DNA from: Herpetosiphon gulosus
Lineage (GTDB): Bacteria; Chloroflexota; Chloroflexia; Chloroflexales; Herpetosiphonaceae
NCBI RefSeq assembly: GCF_039545135.1
Contig: NZ_BAABRU010000006.1
Span: 186,001 to 250,000 of the forward strand
Length of the DNA: 64,000 nucleotides
Direction of reading: 5' to 3'
Below the pieces are notes generated by a model. It worked only from the letters and a program-made list of their open reading frames with translations. It had not been told where the DNA came from and ran no database searches. The position numbers were made by a program, and so were the translations under genes. Positions 32,128 to 40,676 of the stretch are shown here, piece by piece; position 1 is the stretch's first letter, and each line of letters opens with the position of its first letter.

Positions 32128-34149
32128 ATGAAAAAGCTGAGTAGGCTGATTATTGTTCTTGGTCTTATTTGTAGTATTTTTGCCCAGCATTCAGCAGCCC
32201 CCAAGGCCCAAGCCGCGTTTGGGGCTGGCGATTTTCTCAAGGCCAATGGCGCGACGGTACGCAATAATTCCGGTAATGGCGCAATCGTCACGCTCAAAGG
32301 CACAAACCTCGGCGGTTGGTTGCTGCAAGAAGGCTGGATGTCGCCCTTAGGCTATCCCGCTTTGCCACGCACCAACTGGACTGCCAGCGGATCAGCTGGT
32401 GGAGCCGCTGCCGCAATCGATGGCAACCCCGCCACGCGCTGGACGAGCAACGCCCCCCAAGCCAATGGTCAATGGTTCCAAGTTGATCTTGGCAGCAACC
32501 AAGCCGTCGAACGGGTGACAATCGACGCTGGCTCTTCAACTGGCGATTATCCGCGCCAATATCAAGTCCAGGCTTTTGTTAATAATGCTTGGGTCACGGT
32601 TGGCAGTGGCAGTGGCACGAGCCAAGTGGTAACTGTCCAATTCAATAGCACCCAAGTAACCCGCCTGATTCGGGTATTGCAAACTGGCTCAAGCGGCAGT
32701 TGGTGGTCGATTCACGAATTCAACGCTCAAATTGCTGATGAATTTAATTTGCGCCAAGCCTTAACCAATCGCTTTGGCACAAGCACCACCGATAGTTTGA
32801 TCAACGGATACCAAGACACTTGGATTCAAGCCAGCGACCTCGATACTATCAAGGCTATGGGCTTGAACATGGTGCGCGTGCCGATCCATTGGCTGGTGCT
32901 AATGAATACCAATGGCACCATGAAATCGGATGCTGAATCGTTCCGCAAGCTCGATTGGCTGATTAGCGAAAGCAGCAAGCGCAATTTATACGTGATGCTC
33001 GACTTGCATGGCGCTCCTGGTGCTGCCTGTCCATGGCATTCATGTGGCCAAACGGGCACCAACCAACTCTGGACCAACCCAACTTATCAAAATTGGACGG
33101 TGCAAATTTGGGAACGTTTGGCGACGCGCTACCGTGGTAACCCAACCGTGGCCGCCTACGATTTGCTCAACGAACCATTGCTGAGCAACGGTGCAGCCGA
33201 AACCGAACAACAAGTGCGCCAAAAATTCGATTTCTTTGATCGTTTGTATGATGCTGTGCGAGCCAAAGACCCCGACCATATGATCGTCATGGCAGCTTTC
33301 TACGATTGGTATCAAGCATTGCCACCTTCAACCTATGGCTGGACGAATGTGATGTATCAATTGCACCACTACAACTTTGATACCGTCACTGATTGGAATG
33401 TGACCAATAATTTCATTCAAAGTGCCTTGGATAAATACGCCACCTTCACCAAGGATTGGAATGTGCCTGGCTTTGCTGGCGAATATTGGTTCTCAACCCA
33501 CTACGATTTGTATGAAAAGTTCATGTCAGGCTTGAATGCCTTGAATGTTTCCTGGACCAACTGGACATACAAGGTCAATGGTGGCGGCAACTGGGGCTTC
33601 TATCAAAATAATACCCAAGCCGTACCAGATCTATTAAATGATAGTGCTGCCACAATTGCTGATAAATGGTCACGCTTCAGCACTAATTATTTCCAACCAA
33701 ACACCCAGTTTCAAAATACGGTGCGGGCTTATGCGCCTGAAGGTTCGTGGGTTGCGCTGCAAGCTGGGGCCAACAATAGCTATGTTAGCGCCGATAACTA
33801 TGGCAACAATCCCTTGGTTGCCAATCGCCCAAGCATCCAAGGCTGGGAAAAATTCCGCATGATCAGCAATCCCGATGGCACGGTTTCGTTTATGTCAATG
33901 GCCAACAATAAATATGTGGCTGCCGATCTGAACAACGGCGGGCGCTTGATCGCTCAATCACGCGGGGTTTTGGGTTGGGAAAAATTCCGCCGGGTTGATC
34001 TTGGCAACGGAACCTTTGGCTTGCAAGCAATCGCTAATAATAAATATGTCACCACTGATCTGAATAGTGGCTCACCTGTGTTAATTGCCAATCGCGATGC
34101 GATCGGCGGCGCATGGGAAGCCTTCACCTTCGTTGCGACTGCTCCATAG
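32128..34149 (+). CDS. Secreted GH5 glycoside hydrolase with nested CBM32 and fascin-like domain
   Basis: 673 residues. Signal peptide ~1-30 (...HSAAPKAQA). GH5 domain begins GTNLGGWLLQEGW (~58-70), is interrupted by a discoidin/CBM32 module (~82-200: TASGSAGGAAAAIDGNPATRW...VDLGSN...GDYPRQYQVQ...WWSIHEF), and resumes ADEFNLRQAL... to ~510. Catalytic residues: acid/base E349 (LLNEP) and nucleophile E452 (FAGEYW). A C-terminal beta-trefoil fascin-like domain (~535-670) contains three repeats with NNSYVSADN / NNKYVAADL / NNKYVTTDL. The GH5 sequence resembles exo-beta-1,3-glucanase/cellulase subfamilies; substrate could be beta-glucan of fungal walls or cellulose. It has a strong palindromic operator and was probably the first gene of an operon with the chitinase. 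Confidence 0.85.
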   Translation: MKKLSRLIIVLGLICSIFAQHSAAPKAQAAFGAGDFLKANGATVRNNSGNGAIVTLKGTNLGGWLLQEGWMSPLGYPALPRTNWTASGSAGGAAAAIDGNPATRWTSNAPQANGQWFQVDLGSNQAVERVTIDAGSSTGDYPRQYQVQAFVNNAWVTVGSGSGTSQVVTVQFNSTQVTRLIRVLQTGSSGSWWSIHEFNAQIADEFNLRQALTNRFGTSTTDSLINGYQDTWIQASDLDTIKAMGLNMVRVPIHWLVLMNTNGTMKSDAESFRKLDWLISESSKRNLYVMLDLHGAPGAACPWHSCGQTGTNQLWTNPTYQNWTVQIWERLATRYRGNPTVAAYDLLNEPLLSNGAAETEQQVRQKFDFFDRLYDAVRAKDPDHMIVMAAFYDWYQALPPSTYGWTNVMYQLHHYNFDTVTDWNVTNNFIQSALDKYATFTKDWNVPGFAGEYWFSTHYDLYEKFMSGLNALNVSWTNWTYKVNGGGNWGFYQNNTQAVPDLLNDSAATIADKWSRFSTNYFQPNTQFQNTVRAYAPEGSWVALQAGANNSYVSADNYGNNPLVANRPSIQGWEKFRMISNPDGTVSFMSMANNKYVAADLNNGGRLIAQSRGVLGWEKFRRVDLGNGTFGLQAIANNKYVTTDLNSGSPVLIANRDAIGGAWEAFTFVATAP

Positions 34150-34164
34150 CAGTAGCCTCCTCGC

Positions 34165-34196
34165 AAGCGCCACCAATGAGCCGATTGGTGGCGCTT
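34165..34196 (+). terminator. Strong hairpin after the GH5 gene
   Basis: AAGCGCCACCAAT (34165-34177) pairs over 13 bp with ATTGGTGGCGCTT (34184-34196), loop 6 nt, 16 bp after the stop. No T-run follows, so it may stabilise or attenuate rather than fully terminate. Confidence 0.6.
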
Positions 34197-34212
34197 CCCC
34201 TACCTATTAATT

Positions 34213-34219
34213 AAAGGAG
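34213..34219 (+). promoter_or_regulatory. Orphaned ribosome-binding site of the chitinase gene
   Basis: AAAGGAG lies just left of the inserted IS element, with no start codon after it until the chitinase ATG, 1.2 kb away on the far side of the element. Confidence 0.55.
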
Positions 34220-34228
34220 TATTCCAAA

Positions 34229-35445
34229 GTCAACCACCCCGCCCACAAGGGGCGGGGCTTGCACCTAACGCCGAAGCGTTGATGCCATAGGCAGGGTGAC
34301 AACTGCCCGTTCGATATTGATTGCCGCGTTGTAATCCGCTGAGGTAGCGAAGTGACACACGACACAACAAAACACGGCTTGGTTCTTCCGATTGCGCTTG
34401 TCGCAGTGACCACAGGCGCTACAGGTACGCGATGTGTAGGTTGGATTGACCAGCACGACGCGCACCCCCGCTATGGCTGCCTTGTAGGTCACAAACTGAC
34501 GCAGTTGGTTGAAACTCCAATTGCTGTGTCGCGCCCGTTGCTGTCTGCCGGAAGCCTTGACCCGCGAACGGATATGCGTCAAATCTTCCAACGCTATCTG
34601 TCGCTTTGTGCATTTGGCTTTCGCAACAAGCCGCTTGGCTATCGTATGGTTTGTGTTGGTCTGGAAGCGGCGTTGTTTGCCGCTGATGGATTTCAAGCGC
34701 CGTTTAGCGTTCTTGGTTCCGACCGCTTGTAACGCAGAACGGCGGCGTTGATACCGCTGGCGTACCCGTTCAATCTGTGCGCCGCTGTAGGTTTCACCAT
34801 CGCTATCGGTGCTAATGTTCACGATGCCGAGGTCAACGCCTATCGTCCTGTCAACATCATCGGGCGTTGGTTCCTCAACATCACACGTTGCAAGGAGGTA
34901 GAACTGCCCATTGACATACGCAAGGTCGGTTTCACCGCGCCGCGATTGCACCAATTCCCATTGTCGCTTGCCGCACACAAACGGAATAGATTGTCGCCCG
35001 TTGACCGTCCATATACTAACGGACGGCGCGTGCATGTTCCAACTAAGGATACGATCATCATAGGAGATTGCGCCGTGTGGGGTGAATGTGCGCTGCACCT
35101 TACGGTCAATTTTGTACGCATCGGCAACTTTAGCGATCTGCCGCACAACCATTTGTGCCGACAGTCCCGATGTTGCCCTGATGTGGTCGTACACGAGTGT
35201 ATGCACATCAAATTGTTTGAACGTTTGCGACTGCCACGCCGTTTGGCTGATAGCATTGCACACGACGTTCGCCTGTTCCAACGTTTGCAGCAACGCTGCG
35301 TGTTGGTCGGACGTAGGCAACAATTTGAGTTGTGCAATCAACTTCATAATATGATTATACAACACCCCGAACGGTTGTGCAAGGTTGGAGGGCGGCGCTT
35401 CCTCCCCACCCACAAGGGGATGGGGTTTCCGCGCCGCGCATTTCT
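34229..35445 (-). mobile_element. IS200/IS605-family element carrying tnpB only
   Basis: Both ends carry the same subterminal hairpin on the same strand: CCCCGCCCACAAGGGGCGGGG (34237-34258 region) and CCCCACCCACAAGGGGATGGGG (35405-35426 region). This matches IS200/IS605 ends, which have direct imperfect palindromes rather than inverted repeats. The only gene is tnpB; no TnpA (Y1 transposase) is present, so movement would need TnpA in trans. The exact edges are uncertain by about 10 bp; the right edge probably abuts the chitinase ATG (35446). Confidence 0.8.
34265..35347 (-). CDS. tnpB: TnpB RNA-guided nuclease
   Basis: 360 residues from ATG 35347. N-terminal OrfB_IS605 region, then the RuvC-like nuclease: D172 (IGVDLGIVN), E254 (IALEDL) and D338 (SADYNAAIN). 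The zinc finger between them has C309 and C312 (TCSACG) and the CCVVC cluster at ~327-331. All three catalytic acids are present, so the protein should be a competent RuvC nuclease guided by omega-RNA, assuming the usual biochemistry of the family. Size is slightly below the ~400-residue average. Gene 3' end plus the right-end hairpin should give the omega-RNA scaffold, with the guide starting at the left element edge. Confidence 0.9.
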   Translation of the reverse strand: MKLIAQLKLLPTSDQHAALLQTLEQANVVCNAISQTAWQSQTFKQFDVHTLVYDHIRATSGLSAQMVVRQIAKVADAYKIDRKVQRTFTPHGAISYDDRILSWNMHAPSVSIWTVNGRQSIPFVCGKRQWELVQSRRGETDLAYVNGQFYLLATCDVEEPTPDDVDRTIGVDLGIVNISTDSDGETYSGAQIERVRQRYQRRRSALQAVGTKNAKRRLKSISGKQRRFQTNTNHTIAKRLVAKAKCTKRQIALEDLTHIRSRVKASGRQQRARHSNWSFNQLRQFVTYKAAIAGVRVVLVNPTYTSRTCSACGHCDKRNRKNQAVFCCVVCHFATSADYNAAINIERAVVTLPMASTLRR

Positions 35446-37182
35446 ATGAATCGTCAACGCGCCTTGAGCATGAAGGTTTATTTGCTGTTGGCTTTGATTA
35501 TGCTGGCTGGGAGTTTTGGCGCTGGATTTGATCAACCCACATCAGCCCAAGCCCAAATCGCCTATAAAATTGTGGGCTATTTGCCGTCGTGGCAAGGCAG
35601 CGTCAACGGCGCTCAAATCGATAAACTGACCCACATTAACTATGCGTTTCTGTTGCCTAACAACGATGGCAGCCTCAAGCCAATCGAAAACGCCAGCAAA
35701 TTGCAAGAGTTGGTAGCGGTCGCGCATAGCAAAAACAAAAAAGTGCTCATTTCAGTTGGTGGCTGGAACGACGGCGATGATAGTGCCTTCGAAAGTATCG
35801 CCGCTAACGCTAGCTATCGCACGAATTTTGCCAATAACCTGAATAATTTTGTCAACCAATACAATCTTGATGGGGTCGATATTGATTGGGAATATCCCGA
35901 GGCTGGCGATTTTTACTTTGAAACGATGTCAGCAATTCGCAACCGCATCGGCTCGGGCAAATTGTTAACTGCTGCGGTTGCCGCAACCAATGCTGGCGGC
36001 TCGGGTGTAACCAGCAATGCCATCGACATTATGGATTACATCACGCTCATGGCCTACGATGGTGATGGCGGCGCTGGCCACTCGCCCTATAGTTTGGCCC
36101 AGCAATCGCTCGATTATTGGAGCAGCAAAACCAGCAATAAGGCCAAATTGATCTTGGGTGTACCGTTTTATGCTCGCCCAGGCTGGTATGGCTACAACAC
36201 CTTACGCGCTGGCGGTTGCTCCGCCGATAGCGATAGTTGCTGGTATGGCGGCGCAACTCAATATTACACAGGCCGCCCAACCATGCGAGCCAAAATCGAT
36301 TTGATGAAAAGCAAGGGCGGCGGCGGGATTATGATTTGGGAATTGAGCCAAGATACGGCTGTGACCAGCAGCGATTCCTTGCTCAAAACTATCGCCGACC
36401 ATCTCGGCACGCCCAGCACGCCAACTGGCAATGTAGCACTCAACAAAGCCGCAACTGCTTCATCAACCGAAAATAGCAGCTATGGCGCAAATCTCGCCTT
36501 CGATGGCAACGCCGCCACCCGTTGGTCGAGCACATGGAGCGATCCGCAATGGCTACGGGTTGATTTAGGCGCAGTCTATGCGATCAAGCAAGTGGTTTTA
36601 AAATGGGAAGCCGCCTTTGGCCGCGCCTATCAGGTGCAAGTTTCCAACGACGACAATACGTGGCGCTCGATCTATAGCACGAGCAATAGCGATGGCGCAA
36701 CTGATGATTTGGCAGTTTCCGGGGTTGGGCGCTATCTGCGCGTGTATGCAACCACCCGTGCTACCGAGTGGGGCTACTCGCTGTGGGAAGTTGAAGTTTA
36801 TGGCAATGCGTTGGCAACCAGCGCTTCATCGACCGAAACCGGTGGCAGCACAACCAACGCGATTGATACCAACAGCACTACCCGTTGGAGTGCAGGTTTG
36901 CCCCAAGCAGCAGGCCAGTGGTATCGGGTCGATTTTGGCAATAACCAAAGTTTCAGCCAAATCACGCTTGATGCAGGCACATCGTATGGCGATTATCCGC
37001 GCAACTTCCAAGTGCAAGTTTCCAACGATGGCAATAGCTGGGCAACCGTAGCCAGCGCCAGCGGCACAACCCAAGCAGTAACCGTCAACTTTGCCGCTCA
37101 AAACAGCCGCTATCTGCGAGTATGGCTCACCAGCACTGGCGGCGGTAGTTGGTGGTCGATCCACGAATTAACCGTGCGCTAA
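35446..37182 (+). CDS. Secreted GH18 chitinase with two CBM32 domains
   Basis: 578 residues. Start ATG 35446 (ATG 35470 also possible); neither has a ribosome-binding site nearby. Signal peptide with hydrophobic core VYLLLALIMLAGSFGAGF, then GH18 (~38-345): SxGG motif ISVGGW and catalytic DGVDIDWE (D145, D147, E149), plus YD near LMAYDGDGG. Two discoidin-type CBM32 modules follow (~350-468: ALNKAATASSTEN...; ~470-578: TSASSTETGG...). Hydrolyses chitin, useful for attack on fungi or insects. The IS element inserted directly upstream separates the gene from its ribosome-binding site and from the GH5 transcript, so expression may be impaired. Confidence 0.9.
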   Translation: MNRQRALSMKVYLLLALIMLAGSFGAGFDQPTSAQAQIAYKIVGYLPSWQGSVNGAQIDKLTHINYAFLLPNNDGSLKPIENASKLQELVAVAHSKNKKVLISVGGWNDGDDSAFESIAANASYRTNFANNLNNFVNQYNLDGVDIDWEYPEAGDFYFETMSAIRNRIGSGKLLTAAVAATNAGGSGVTSNAIDIMDYITLMAYDGDGGAGHSPYSLAQQSLDYWSSKTSNKAKLILGVPFYARPGWYGYNTLRAGGCSADSDSCWYGGATQYYTGRPTMRAKIDLMKSKGGGGIMIWELSQDTAVTSSDSLLKTIADHLGTPSTPTGNVALNKAATASSTENSSYGANLAFDGNAATRWSSTWSDPQWLRVDLGAVYAIKQVVLKWEAAFGRAYQVQVSNDDNTWRSIYSTSNSDGATDDLAVSGVGRYLRVYATTRATEWGYSLWEVEVYGNALATSASSTETGGSTTNAIDTNSTTRWSAGLPQAAGQWYRVDFGNNQSFSQITLDAGTSYGDYPRNFQVQVSNDGNSWATVASASGTTQAVTVNFAAQNSRYLRVWLTSTGGGSWWSIHELTVR

Positions 37183-37185
37183 ACT

Positions 37186-37385
37186 CCGAGGGGTCAGGAT
37201 TCAGGGTTCAGATGTCAGGGTTGATCATTATTAACCACGAAGAGCGCGAAGGGCACGAAGGTATCGTGATTAATGATCCACGAAGAGCACGAAGAACACG
37301 AAGCTGATTTGGCTATGAGCTATTGGTTTGGGAAAATCCTCATAACAGATAGCCCATAGCTTAATTATTTAGTTCACTCGATGAA
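37186..37385. repeat. CACGAAG heptamer and R3-like repeat block
   Basis: AGGGGTCAGGATTCAGG fragment followed by two runs of CACGAAGAG/CACGAAGG/CACGAAGAA (about 37,232-37,303) and a GGCTATGAGCTATTGG module. No gene. Confidence 0.7.
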
Positions 37386-39275
37386 TCAATTTTGGTGCAT
37401 GTTTTGCTGAAACCACCACTGATCAGCCTCTGTCATGGATTGATTTAGCCAAGGATAACTAACTAATAATGGTTGAAGCGCATCAAGGATTATCCAAAAA
37501 CACTCAGTAGTTTGATTTTCTAGCCATATACCGCGAATCAAAGCCACGACGTGCGTTTCATAACCATGCTCAGCGGCATAATTGGTAAGCTGTTTGAGCA
37601 CCATATCAAGATACATTGGCTTAATTGATGCCGCAAAAGCAACTGCTTGATCAAAAGCGTCATGTTTAAGCCAAGCTTCACAAACCCAATAGCTATTATT
37701 GCCTTGTCGTGATATCCATTCGTCAGAAATCTGGTGGTATGCTCGCACCACATTGGCGAGACAATCAAGATATTTTTGACGTTGGCCTTGTTTGGCATAG
37801 GCCGAACCAAGGGCAATTAACTTCTCAATCAGCAATGTAGCCCAATCTGGATCATCAATATACTTAAGCAGCTTAACCTCAGCGTGTTCAAGCAATGCCA
37901 ATGCTTCATCCGCCCACCCATATTGGTGCAACACGCTCGTCGATATAACTAAAGTATATTCATACAGTTCCTCAAGCGGAGCCGTTTGAAGCACCATCAA
38001 CGCTTGTTGCACTACTTGATAGGCTTGAATTAACTCGCCTCGATTAGCCAAATATGCTGCTAATCTATTCCAAGCAGTACTACGATATTGAGGATGGCTA
38101 ATCATTGGCACAATCTGCTGGGCAGCTTCGTAATCGCCAGCAGTAAGATAGATTTCGGTTATCTTGAGCAATGCATCCGAATAGGTGTAACGATCCATCA
38201 ACCCATTTAACCCATGGATCGAAATCAATGTTCGCACAATATCGGCGGCTTTGGCAAGTAATGCTTGGGTGGTTGCATAATTTAAGCTCTGCGGCCAAGC
38301 ATTTGCCCCAATTTCGGCAATCGCATAAACTTGGGAGGCTGGGTCGTCAATCTCTTCAATCAGCTTATAGGCTTGCTCGGTTTGTCCCTGCACATAGAGA
38401 TCTTTAGCGATGCTACCATAAAGATGATTGCGATGGTGTGGTGTAACCAACCTAGCCAGCGCTATTGCACGATCAAACTGCTGATCCTCGATCAATATCT
38501 CAGTTAGTCGCCATGTCAAGCGCCAATGATCATTCTTATCTTCATTATTAGGCAAATCAAGGATTGCTTGCTCTACAAACTGGTGATCATAGATGCCATA
38601 ATTGGTATGTAATGCCTGATTCACCATTCGCCAAGTGTTAATTCGATGTTCGACAATAGCCATTGTTTTAGCCTTAGCCAAGGCAGTTTGAAGCAATGAA
38701 TAGGAGTGCTGAGGGTTTTGGAGAGCTATAATATTTGCAAGATCATAATAAAGCTGGGCGGCTATTTCAGGATTAATAATACTCTCAGCCAGCTTGAGCG
38801 CAGCGTCAATTTCGCCCTGCTCGGCTTCAAATTTGGCTAAACTGGCTAGCGATTTATTGCTAGTATAGCCAAGCATTACCGTCGCCATCAGCTGAGTGGC
38901 TGGCGGATCAGTAGCATCCATGGTCAGACTAGCCAAATATAATTCAGCCTGATAGCGATAGGAACGATCATTTAATTGAATTGCATAGTTCAACAATGGC
39001 TGCACATAGCGCGTCTGTTGTTGGTTAATTGCAGCTCGAACGAGGCACTGAATCGCGTGTTTCGCCAGCGCTGCATCGGTTATGGCATAAACAAAAGGCA
39101 TTGCTAATTCAATCTGGCCCTGTTCTGCCAGATCCGCCGTTATTGCAAACCACGCAGTATTGCGCTCATGCGCCATGATTGCTTGTTCGGCTAGCTGGTC
39201 TATACAATCTTTGAGGTAAGCATACAACAGCCGCAGGTTTTCGGGTTGGCTGATTATTGGTTGATCATTAATCAT
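37386..39275 (-). CDS. TPR-like alpha-solenoid protein
   Basis: 629 residues, cytoplasmic, almost wholly helical. Built of degenerate ~34-36-residue helix pairs with TPR-like spacing: e.g. AEQGQIELAMPFVYAITDAALAKHAIQCL, EAEQGEIDAALKLAESIINPEIAAQLYYDLANI, YVQGQTEQAYKLIEEIDDPASQVYAIAEIG, TAGDYEAAQQIVPMISHPQYRSTAWNRLAAYLANRGELIQAY. The A/G-x-(D/E)-x-A-L-x-L core recurs about twelve to fourteen times. No enzymatic motif. Such solenoids are protein-binding scaffolds; the partner is unknown. Stand-alone, flanked by the chitinase and a small lipoprotein gene. Confidence 0.8.
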   Translation of the reverse strand: MINDQPIISQPENLRLLYAYLKDCIDQLAEQAIMAHERNTAWFAITADLAEQGQIELAMPFVYAITDAALAKHAIQCLVRAAINQQQTRYVQPLLNYAIQLNDRSYRYQAELYLASLTMDATDPPATQLMATVMLGYTSNKSLASLAKFEAEQGEIDAALKLAESIINPEIAAQLYYDLANIIALQNPQHSYSLLQTALAKAKTMAIVEHRINTWRMVNQALHTNYGIYDHQFVEQAILDLPNNEDKNDHWRLTWRLTEILIEDQQFDRAIALARLVTPHHRNHLYGSIAKDLYVQGQTEQAYKLIEEIDDPASQVYAIAEIGANAWPQSLNYATTQALLAKAADIVRTLISIHGLNGLMDRYTYSDALLKITEIYLTAGDYEAAQQIVPMISHPQYRSTAWNRLAAYLANRGELIQAYQVVQQALMVLQTAPLEELYEYTLVISTSVLHQYGWADEALALLEHAEVKLLKYIDDPDWATLLIEKLIALGSAYAKQGQRQKYLDCLANVVRAYHQISDEWISRQGNNSYWVCEAWLKHDAFDQAVAFAASIKPMYLDMVLKQLTNYAAEHGYETHVVALIRGIWLENQTTECFWIILDALQPLLVSYPWLNQSMTEADQWWFQQNMHQN

Positions 39276-39452
39276 GGAACGCTCCTCTCCTAGAGTGATC
39301 TACGAAATGCTGAAACTTAAAGAGCCTACAGCACCGCAAGTTTAGCATTTTTAGCTACGATATTACATCAGTTAGCTCTCATCCCTTCTTGGAACAAACC
39401 CATGCTCCTCCACGTTAGCACCAAAAGCTAATCACTAGTTGAGGAGCGAGCT

Positions 39453-39965
39453 ATGCGCCAATTTGGATGGATGCTTCTACTGATACTCGCAGTCGGATGT
39501 AGTGTAAACTCGAAAAATAACCAGCCGCAACCAATCATCACCGAATCAGGCGAGAGCATAACCGTATTTCCCAATTACATTGCGATTGTTGTGCCTGGTT
39601 ATGAGCTAACATGCCTCACTGATCCAGTCTTGTCGATTCAAACTGCTAATGGCTGGCTGCCGCTTGAAGATTTTATTATGCAACCGCATTATCTTGATGA
39701 TAAATTCAATTTTGTTGTCGGAATGTGCGATGTAGTTGGCTGTAATAAAATTAATCACGAACATCCATTAGCAATTGGTTTACCGCTCTACCAGCATATT
39801 GGCGAGCACAAACATTTGTTTGATCGTACAGGGGAAATCGGCATGCTGCCCGCCTATCGCACGGTCTACCCAACCCAAACGGTCAAGCTTGATATAACTT
39901 ATTTTCTCGATGATGCTTGTACCAAACAGCAAACTTATAGCACAACAATCGATCTGTCGAAGTAG
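39453..39965 (+). CDS. Small lipoprotein of unknown function
   Basis: 170 residues; signal sequence with lipobox AVGC (lipidated Cys ~16). The mature part has five further Cys (LTCLTD, GMCDVVGCNK, DDACTK), suggesting disulfides in an extracytoplasmic beta-rich domain. A Shine-Dalgarno sequence GAGGAG precedes the start. I do not recognise the family. Confidence 0.65.
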   Translation: MRQFGWMLLLILAVGCSVNSKNNQPQPIITESGESITVFPNYIAIVVPGYELTCLTDPVLSIQTANGWLPLEDFIMQPHYLDDKFNFVVGMCDVVGCNKINHEHPLAIGLPLYQHIGEHKHLFDRTGEIGMLPAYRTVYPTQTVKLDITYFLDDACTKQQTYSTTIDLSK

Positions 39966-40040
39966 ACTGCAAACTTACCCCACAAAGCGACCCAAAGCTG
40001 ATTTGGCTATGGGCAATTGGTTCATTGGGTTAATAACATG

Positions 40041-40136
40041 CCCTCACCCCCAGCCCCGCTCCTACTGCGGTGGGCGAGGGGAGTTCCAACGCTAGAGAGG
40101 TTTCTCCCTCGCTTCGCGTGCGGGAGCAGGGGTGAG
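40041..40136. repeat. R1 repeat, copy c
   Basis: CCCTCACCCCCAGCCCC... GCGGTGGGCGAGGGG ... TTTCTCCCTCGC ... GCGGGAGCAGGGGTGAG. Followed 4 bp later by R2, as at copy a. Confidence 0.8.
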
Positions 40137-40140
40137 CTTC

Positions 40141-40311
40141 CAAGGGTTGGTTTTCGCTGCGAACCACGGAATGCATGGTTCATCGGTGGATGGATGACGG
40201 CCACTCCATGTGCTTGAGGGGGTGCAGGGGGATTAAAGCCCCCTGCGTCTCCCGCCTTGAGGCGGGACGGAAGGGTGGTGATCATCCATGATTATTAAAA
40301 ACCTACCCTTG
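40141..40311. repeat. R2 MITE-like element, copy b
   Basis: 171 bp between CAAGGGTTGGTTTT and AAAACCTACCCTTG; inner sequence closely matches the 14685-14854 copy, including TCGCTGCGAACCACGGA and CCGCC...GGCGGGACGGAAGGGTGGTGATC. Confidence 0.8.
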
Positions 40312-40401
40312 AAAGGTCAGGGGGTGAGGGCATAATCGGAACGATTATTGGTAGTTCAAATCAATCTCCGATAGCCAAAAGCCTATAGCCGTACTTCCTG
40401 G

Positions 40402-40554
40402 TTAGTCCGCGTTGATGGCCTCGGCCACGGTCTCACGATCAAGCTGGATACCACAGTCGGGGCAGGCATCGTAGCTAAAGCTCGCGCCACCATCATGTTC
40501 AACGTAATTCAGGTCGTACTCGGTGCCACATTCGCAGGTCGCTGCTAAGTTCAT
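40402..40554 (-). CDS. Small zinc-ribbon-like protein
   Basis: 50 residues from ATG 40554, with AGGAGGC upstream. Cysteines form two pairs: CECG near the N-terminus and CPDCG in the C-terminal half (DACPDCGIQL). This is a plausible single zinc-binding site of rubredoxin or zinc-ribbon type. Function unknown; possibly co-transcribed with the upstream sigma/anti-sigma genes (gap 122 bp). Confidence 0.65.
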   Translation of the reverse strand: MNLAATCECGTEYDLNYVEHDGGASFSYDACPDCGIQLDRETVAEAINAD

Positions 40555-40676
40555 AAAGCCTCCTAAAATTGCATTGGGGCAGATCATTCCCCATTTGATC
40601 ATACTGCAATTGAGGCTGACCATGCAAATGCTGCTCAGCATAACCAATCGGCGATGCTGAGCAGCAACCAGGCGCT

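Larger units (their letters stand above)
39966..40401. repeat. R1+R2 repeat block
   Basis: No gene. Contains a GGCTATGGGCAATTGGTTCATTGGG module, R1 copy c (40041-40136), R2 copy b (40141-40311) and a final GCCAAAAGCCTATAGCC module before the small zinc-ribbon gene. Confidence 0.8.

Noticed and set aside
34748-35449. 233-codon plus-strand frame opposite tnpB
   Set aside because: Mirror of the tnpB frame with Cys/Arg-rich, unstructured composition.
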